DNA from: Chelativorans sp. ZYF759
Lineage (GTDB): Bacteria > Pseudomonadota > Alphaproteobacteria > Rhizobiales > Rhizobiaceae
Assembly: GCF_012911015.1 (NCBI RefSeq)
Contig: NZ_WVVV01000008.1
Coordinates: 1-61,132, forward strand
Length of the DNA stretch: 61,132 bases
Reading direction: 5' to 3'
Made by a program: the position numbers and the translations under genes. Each line of letters starts with the position of its first letter. Positions within the stretch are counted from its first letter, which is position 1. This document shows, one piece after another, positions 58,048 through 61,132 of the stretch. Below the pieces are notes generated by a model. The model ran no database searches. It had not been told where the DNA came from and saw only the letters and a list, made by a program, of their open reading frames with translations.

Positions 58048-59010
58048 ATGGCACGCCCCGGTTCACTCCTCCCCCGGTTCCGCACGGTCGAAAGGGCCGA
58101 GGAGGCGGCTGTCCAGGTGATAGAGGCCCTCGGCTCCCCGTGGCTGGCAAAGACGGGCAAATCCAAGAGCGTCCCCAAGCCCACCGCATCCGCCGTGCTA
58201 CAGGCCGGCCGGCTCCTCGACTGGCATTGCGCGCGTCGTCCGCTCAGCCCTGTCGTGCTCAAGGCCCTCATGTGCGCATTGCGCGTGGAGCCTCAGGTGC
58301 GCCGGATCGAAGCGGCGGCCGAGGCCCGAGCATGGTCCGGCACGATGACGGTCAAGGAGATTGCGGAGGCGACAGGCTTTAGCGAACGCCAGATTTATGC
58401 GTGGCGCAAGGAGGCGCCGGCCTATCCGCAATGGGCTACAAACGAGGAGGCCGTAGCGGCGGCCCGTGCCGTGGCTGAGAAGTGTCGCGGGACCTTGGGA
58501 GAGGCCCATCGCTATCCGTCCCCGGACGGTGCGCTCATCGTCTATGCCGCCCTTCGCCACTTCACTGAGCGCGGACTCCCCATCCACGAGGGCCTTTGGT
58601 GGTGCGCACTATGCGCTATGGGTCTGGCGGACCAGATCGGATTGCTTGAGAGCACCATTAAAGGGACGCGGGCGCGCATCCTATATTCCGAGGTCCTCCA
58701 CCGCATGGCCCGTCTGGACGCTGAGAGCGATTACTCGGGCAAGCCCCGGCGCTCGGATGCTGCCATGCTCCGCAAGCTGGAGGTCCATTTCGCTGGCCAA
58801 CCCCGCATGGTGCCCAAGCATGATACTGTCCGGGCCTATCGGGCCATGGAAGGCTATAAGGACCATGTGGCCGTTGCGGCGACCTATGTCCGCCTCCACA
58901 ATGATCCCCGTACACCGGAGGAGAAGCGGCAGGCTTGGAACGCATTGGTAGCCGCCCACAAGGCCGGCGAAGTGCCACCCTTAGCCGGACAGATCACTCC
59001 GGCCGAGTAG
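58048..59010 (+). CDS. Unrecognised protein with HTH segment
   Basis: About 320 residues from ATG 58048 (MARPGSLLPRFRTVERAEEA). The frame is open to a TTG at 57988 but neither start has a good ribosome site. Residues about 95-130 contain MTVKEIAEATGFSERQIYAWRKEAP, a clear helix-turn-helix. The C-terminal half is helical with many Trp/Cys residues (GLWWCALCAMGLADQIG). It ends 4 bases before the convergent ParB-like gene. It may be a replication or regulatory protein; no family is recognised. Confidence 0.65.
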   Translation: MARPGSLLPRFRTVERAEEAAVQVIEALGSPWLAKTGKSKSVPKPTASAVLQAGRLLDWHCARRPLSPVVLKALMCALRVEPQVRRIEAAAEARAWSGTMTVKEIAEATGFSERQIYAWRKEAPAYPQWATNEEAVAAARAVAEKCRGTLGEAHRYPSPDGALIVYAALRHFTERGLPIHEGLWWCALCAMGLADQIGLLESTIKGTRARILYSEVLHRMARLDAESDYSGKPRRSDAAMLRKLEVHFAGQPRMVPKHDTVRAYRAMEGYKDHVAVAATYVRLHNDPRTPEEKRQAWNALVAAHKAGEVPPLAGQITPAE

Positions 59011-59014
59011 GTAG

Positions 59015-60274
59015 TCAGCCTACATTACGTGACGTTGCCAGCCACTTGGCCCGCCATTGCTCAGGCGCGCGGCTCCAAACCCGGTTCATTTCGGCGGCCC
59101 ATTCCTGATAGTTGTCGGCCGAGGCGGCGGGAAACGGTTGGGAGCCATTGACCTCCCGCATTCTGTTGACCGTTTCGGCCACTTCCTTGCGGACACGGCT
59201 CAGATACTCGGCCGCGTCTAGCCTCCTCTCCGGGTCAAGATAGGGGACACCATGCCGCTCCAGCAGATCGGAGAGTGTGTCGGCCACGCTCATGATCCTC
59301 AGAAACTCCCCCTGATTTTCCTCAATGGCCTTTCTCCGATTGCCCTTCGCGGTGGGGTCCCAAAGCAGATTGGCGATGTGGTCCACCATGGCGCGGGCTT
59401 CGGTGAGGTAACCTTCCCCCAGCACATTGAGAGCCTCGTCAGCGACCTTGCGATGGTGCGGGGTGAGGTATTCGATCCCATGAATGAGGGCCACGTCACG
59501 GGCATCGCGATAACGATCTGGCTGGAGGCCAACGGCCTTCGCAATGTCCGCGATGCGTTCGCCGGCCTCCTCCATTTCGAGGCCCTTGATGGCAGCATCG
59601 ATCAGCGAAATGCCCGTGGTGGATTCCACCTTGGGGCCGCGCTTCACGGCCGGCACGGACGCGGTATCGGCCGGTAGCCGGAGCGGGACCACATTGGACG
59701 CCTCGGGCTCCGGCTTCATCTCTTTCTGGATTCGTTGGACTTGGCGAACGGAGAGGCCGGTGGCCTCGGCCACCTTGGCGGCGACACCCTTCTTGCCCCG
59801 GCCGCCCTTGTTGGAAACTGCGACATGTGTCGCGGTTTCGACACCTGAGGGAGACTGCAATTCCAGCAACCGCTTAACTTGCTCTTTGCGTTCGGCCGAG
59901 GTTAGCTCTTGCCGGTGGAGGTTCTCGACAATCTCAATTGCCTCCGCCTCATCGTCACTCATGTTGATATGGACGATGGCCTCCACACGTTCCCACCCAA
60001 GGGCCTTGGCGGCCTCCAGGCGGCGGGCGCCAGCCACGAGGACGCGGGTGGGCATCCACTCCCCGTCCCGGTCATCTGGCCAGTCCTCCCTCACGATGAT
60101 GGGGGCTTGCTGGCCGTGTTCCTCAAGGGAGGCCATGAGCGCCTTAAATTCATCATCCTTGCGGACCGGCCGGAGGCGCTTGCCCACTTTTACCGCGTTG
60201 GGCGCAACGAGGGAGGTCTTGCCCCACATCTTGCGAAACTTTTCGGTGGTCATCTTCATGGGCTTGGTACTCAA
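59015..60274 (-). CDS. ParB-like nuclease/partition-domain protein
   Basis: A 419-residue protein. The N-terminal ParB/Spo0J domain has LMASLEEHGQQAPIIVRED, GARRLEAAKALGW (82-94, the GERR-type box) and ENLHRQELTSAERKEQVKRLLEL (117-139). A central HTH-like part (VAAKVAEATGLSVRQVQRIQKE) follows, and the last 200 residues are unrecognised. No parA is adjacent. The first codon is a TTG at 60274, with ATGs at 60259 and 60253 as alternatives. It may act in segregation, transcription or nicking of the element. Confidence 0.8.
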   Translation of the reverse strand: MSTKPMKMTTEKFRKMWGKTSLVAPNAVKVGKRLRPVRKDDEFKALMASLEEHGQQAPIIVREDWPDDRDGEWMPTRVLVAGARRLEAAKALGWERVEAIVHINMSDDEAEAIEIVENLHRQELTSAERKEQVKRLLELQSPSGVETATHVAVSNKGGRGKKGVAAKVAEATGLSVRQVQRIQKEMKPEPEASNVVPLRLPADTASVPAVKRGPKVESTTGISLIDAAIKGLEMEEAGERIADIAKAVGLQPDRYRDARDVALIHGIEYLTPHHRKVADEALNVLGEGYLTEARAMVDHIANLLWDPTAKGNRRKAIEENQGEFLRIMSVADTLSDLLERHGVPYLDPERRLDAAEYLSRVRKEVAETVNRMREVNGSQPFPAASADNYQEWAAEMNRVWSRAPEQWRAKWLATSRNVG

Positions 60275-60568
60275 TACGCGTCCCGCTTCAACTCTCCCTC
60301 ATGTAGGCATTAGAAACGCGCAGAAATATGGCGTGCTTAAGAAAAGGTTAACAGCTAAAATTTGAATAAAATTGCTTGCAACGACTGCGTGGCAGGGCGA
60401 GGCCGACTAGAGAACATGCCGAATCGTCTCCAAACTCGCCCGAGTGCATTTTGCGCCAAGCCTCGCCAGACCCCGCGAAGTCCCGTAGCAGACGTGTATG
60501 TGTGGGTGTAGTTTGCTATATCGCCCTGATGCGAAAAGCCAATAAAATCAAGTGCTTAGGTGGCGCAT
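60275..60568. other. Right end of island, gene-free and AT-rich
   Basis: A 294-base leader of the ParB-like gene with AT-rich stretches around 60320-60375 that would suit a minus-strand promoter. The candidate right arm site is at 60492. No gene is seen. Confidence 0.4.
60492..60502. repeat. Candidate integrase arm site (right)
   Basis: ACGTGTATGTG matches the first 11 bases of the left tandem repeat at 49174. It is followed by GTGGGTGTAG, an imperfect second copy. It lies 67 bases inside the right attachment core. Confidence 0.5.
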
Positions 60569-60584
60569 ATGGCGGAGAGAGAGG
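60569..60584. repeat. Right attachment site within tRNA-Ser
   Basis: ATGGCGGAGAGAGAGG, identical to 49041-49056. It corresponds to the 3' terminal 15 bases of the tRNA-Ser gene plus one base. Confidence 0.85.
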
Positions 60585-60659
60585 GATTCGAACCCTCGAT
60601 ACGGTTTCCCGTATACACGCGTTCCAGGCGTGCGCCTTCAACCACTCGGCCACCTCTCC
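60570..60659 (-). tRNA. tRNA-Ser (anticodon GGA)
   Basis: On the minus strand it starts GGAGAGGTGGCCGAGTGG and ends GCCA, with encoded CCA. The long variable arm TACGGGAAACCGTA identifies serine, and the anticodon loop reads CTGGAAC (GGA). The T-arm GAGGGTTCGAATCCCTC is intact. Acceptor-stem pairs are complete apart from one G-T wobble. The island sits at its 3' end and preserves the gene. Confidence 0.97.
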
Positions 60660-60900
60660 GCAGCCCCCGGTTCTTGATGGCCGGGGCAGGTCGTGCGTGG
60701 CTCATCTAGTCGATTGGCGCGCGCCTGCCAAGGCATGAACGGCGCTTTTTCGCAGCCAGCGCGCGCACACGTCCCGCCAGGCGGCATTATGGGCGGCCTG
60801 TCATCGATTGCGCGCTGCCAGCGCCTGGCATATGTGGGGACCGGGATGAGGTCGGGGCGGTACTTGCGCGCCATGGCCCACAAGCCAAACGGAAGATTGC
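60660..60900. other. Gene-free gap
   Basis: 241 bases upstream of the tRNA and of the terminal plus-strand gene. The bidirectional promoters for both probably lie here; no clear motif was recognised. Confidence 0.4.
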
Positions 60901-61132
60901 ATGGCTGTCATCAGATTTGCGTTCAGGGTCATCTCGACACTGCTGCTCGCTGCTGCCGTCGTTGTTGCGGTCGTCGATGCGACGCGATCCATCGCCGCCG
61001 AAGCCCTGCTCACAACGACGCTCGCCGAAGCCTGGGCGCAGATCGCTCCTGGACTGCTAGCCGACGCTGTCTCAAATGTAGCCAACTCGGACTTCTACTT
61101 GGCGAAGACATTGTTCGAGGGCCTGCTGGGGG
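60901..61132 (+). CDS. Hypothetical membrane-anchored protein, N-terminal part (cut by window edge)
   Basis: Starts MAVIRFAFRVISTLLLAAAV, with a GGAAG site before the ATG, and stays open to the right edge (77 codons). The N-terminus is a signal anchor or membrane helix, followed by DATRSIAAEALLTTTLAEAW. The family is not recognised with certainty. It is transcribed away from the tRNA gene. Confidence 0.7.
   Translation, partial: MAVIRFAFRVISTLLLAAAVVVAVVDATRSIAAEALLTTTLAEAWAQIAPGLLADAVSNVANSDFYLAKTLFEGLLG

Larger units (their letters stand above)
49041..60584. mobile_element. Genomic island integrated in tRNA-Ser(GGA)
   Basis: An 11.5-kb element bounded by 16-bp direct repeats identical to the 3' end of the tRNA-Ser gene. 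The intact tRNA is at the right end and the integrase gene lies 185 bases inside the left end. Contents include a tyrosine integrase, an AlpA-like excisionase, a ParB-like protein, a DUF262/HNH protein, a zinc-finger HNH protein and about ten unrecognised genes. There are no structural phage genes, primase or conjugation genes, so it could be a phage satellite, a defence island or a decayed element. The genes on both sides are ordinary chromosomal genes. Confidence 0.88.

Noticed and set aside
49041..60584. CRISPR array or prophage structural genes in the island
   Set aside because: No regularly spaced repeats were seen, and no capsid, portal, tail or terminase motif was found in any frame.
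60376..60738. Plus-strand reading frame of about 120 codons containing a Gly-Gly-Glu-Arg-Gly-Ile-Arg-Thr-type peptide
   Set aside because: It is the reverse-strand translation of the tRNA-Ser gene, a well-known source of false proteins.

Overview
This GC-rich window carries a photosynthesis gene cluster (PGC) of an alphaproteobacterial purple bacterium. The oxygen-dependent ring cyclase AcsF, the light-independent protochlorophyllide reductase BchLNB and the AerR/PpsR redox regulators point to an aerobic anoxygenic phototroph, probably of the Hyphomicrobiales or Rhodobacterales. This placement is inferred from gene order and protein motifs; no search was run.

Positions 1-20535 hold the PGC. 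From a control region at about 14.39-14.68 kb, one very compact unit runs leftward: bchF-bchN-bchB-bchH-bchL-bchM-lhaA-puhA-puhB-puhC-small conserved gene-acsF-puhE-hemA (hemA is cut by the left edge). Most of its junctions overlap by 1-4 bases. Rightward from the same control region run aerR(ppaA)-ppsR-bchG-pucC/bch2-like-bchP. Together these supply 5-aminolevulinate, insert Mg, close ring E, reduce ring D, hydrate the vinyl group, attach and reduce the isoprenoid tail, and assemble the reaction centre and LH1. puf, bchCXYZ, bchDI and crt are not in the window, so the PGC either continues elsewhere or is split. TGT-N12-ACG dyads that look like PpsR sites lie in the bchF/aerR gap and just after ppsR.

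Positions 20577-48838 are a run of solute-uptake and regulator modules. They are: a dipeptide-type ABC transporter with an Asp/Glu/hydantoin-racemase-family enzyme as its last gene; a TAXI-type TRAP transporter with a LysR regulator and a divergent acyl-CoA synthetase; a CUT1 sugar-type ABC transporter with a LOG-fold protein and a divergent DeoR regulator; a DctPQM TRAP transporter with an aldo/keto reductase, a small TIGR04076-like protein and a divergent GntR regulator; and an XRE regulator divergent from an orphan Tat-exported peptide-binding protein followed by a CocE/NonD hydrolase. The pattern suggests a heterotroph that supplements organic uptake with light energy.

Positions 49041-60584 are an 11.5-kb genomic island inserted at the 3' end of a tRNA-Ser(GGA) gene. 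The intact tRNA is on the right and a 16-bp copy of its 3' end is on the left. The island has a P4-type tyrosine integrase, candidate arm-type sites, an AlpA-like excisionase, a ParB-like protein without a ParA, a DUF262/HNH protein (probable defence), a zinc-finger HNH protein and several unrecognised small proteins, including a 42-residue Trp-rich membrane peptide. It has no recognisable capsid, terminase, primase or conjugation genes. It is the part of the window most likely to hold undescribed biology. After the tRNA, one further gene starts and runs off the right edge.
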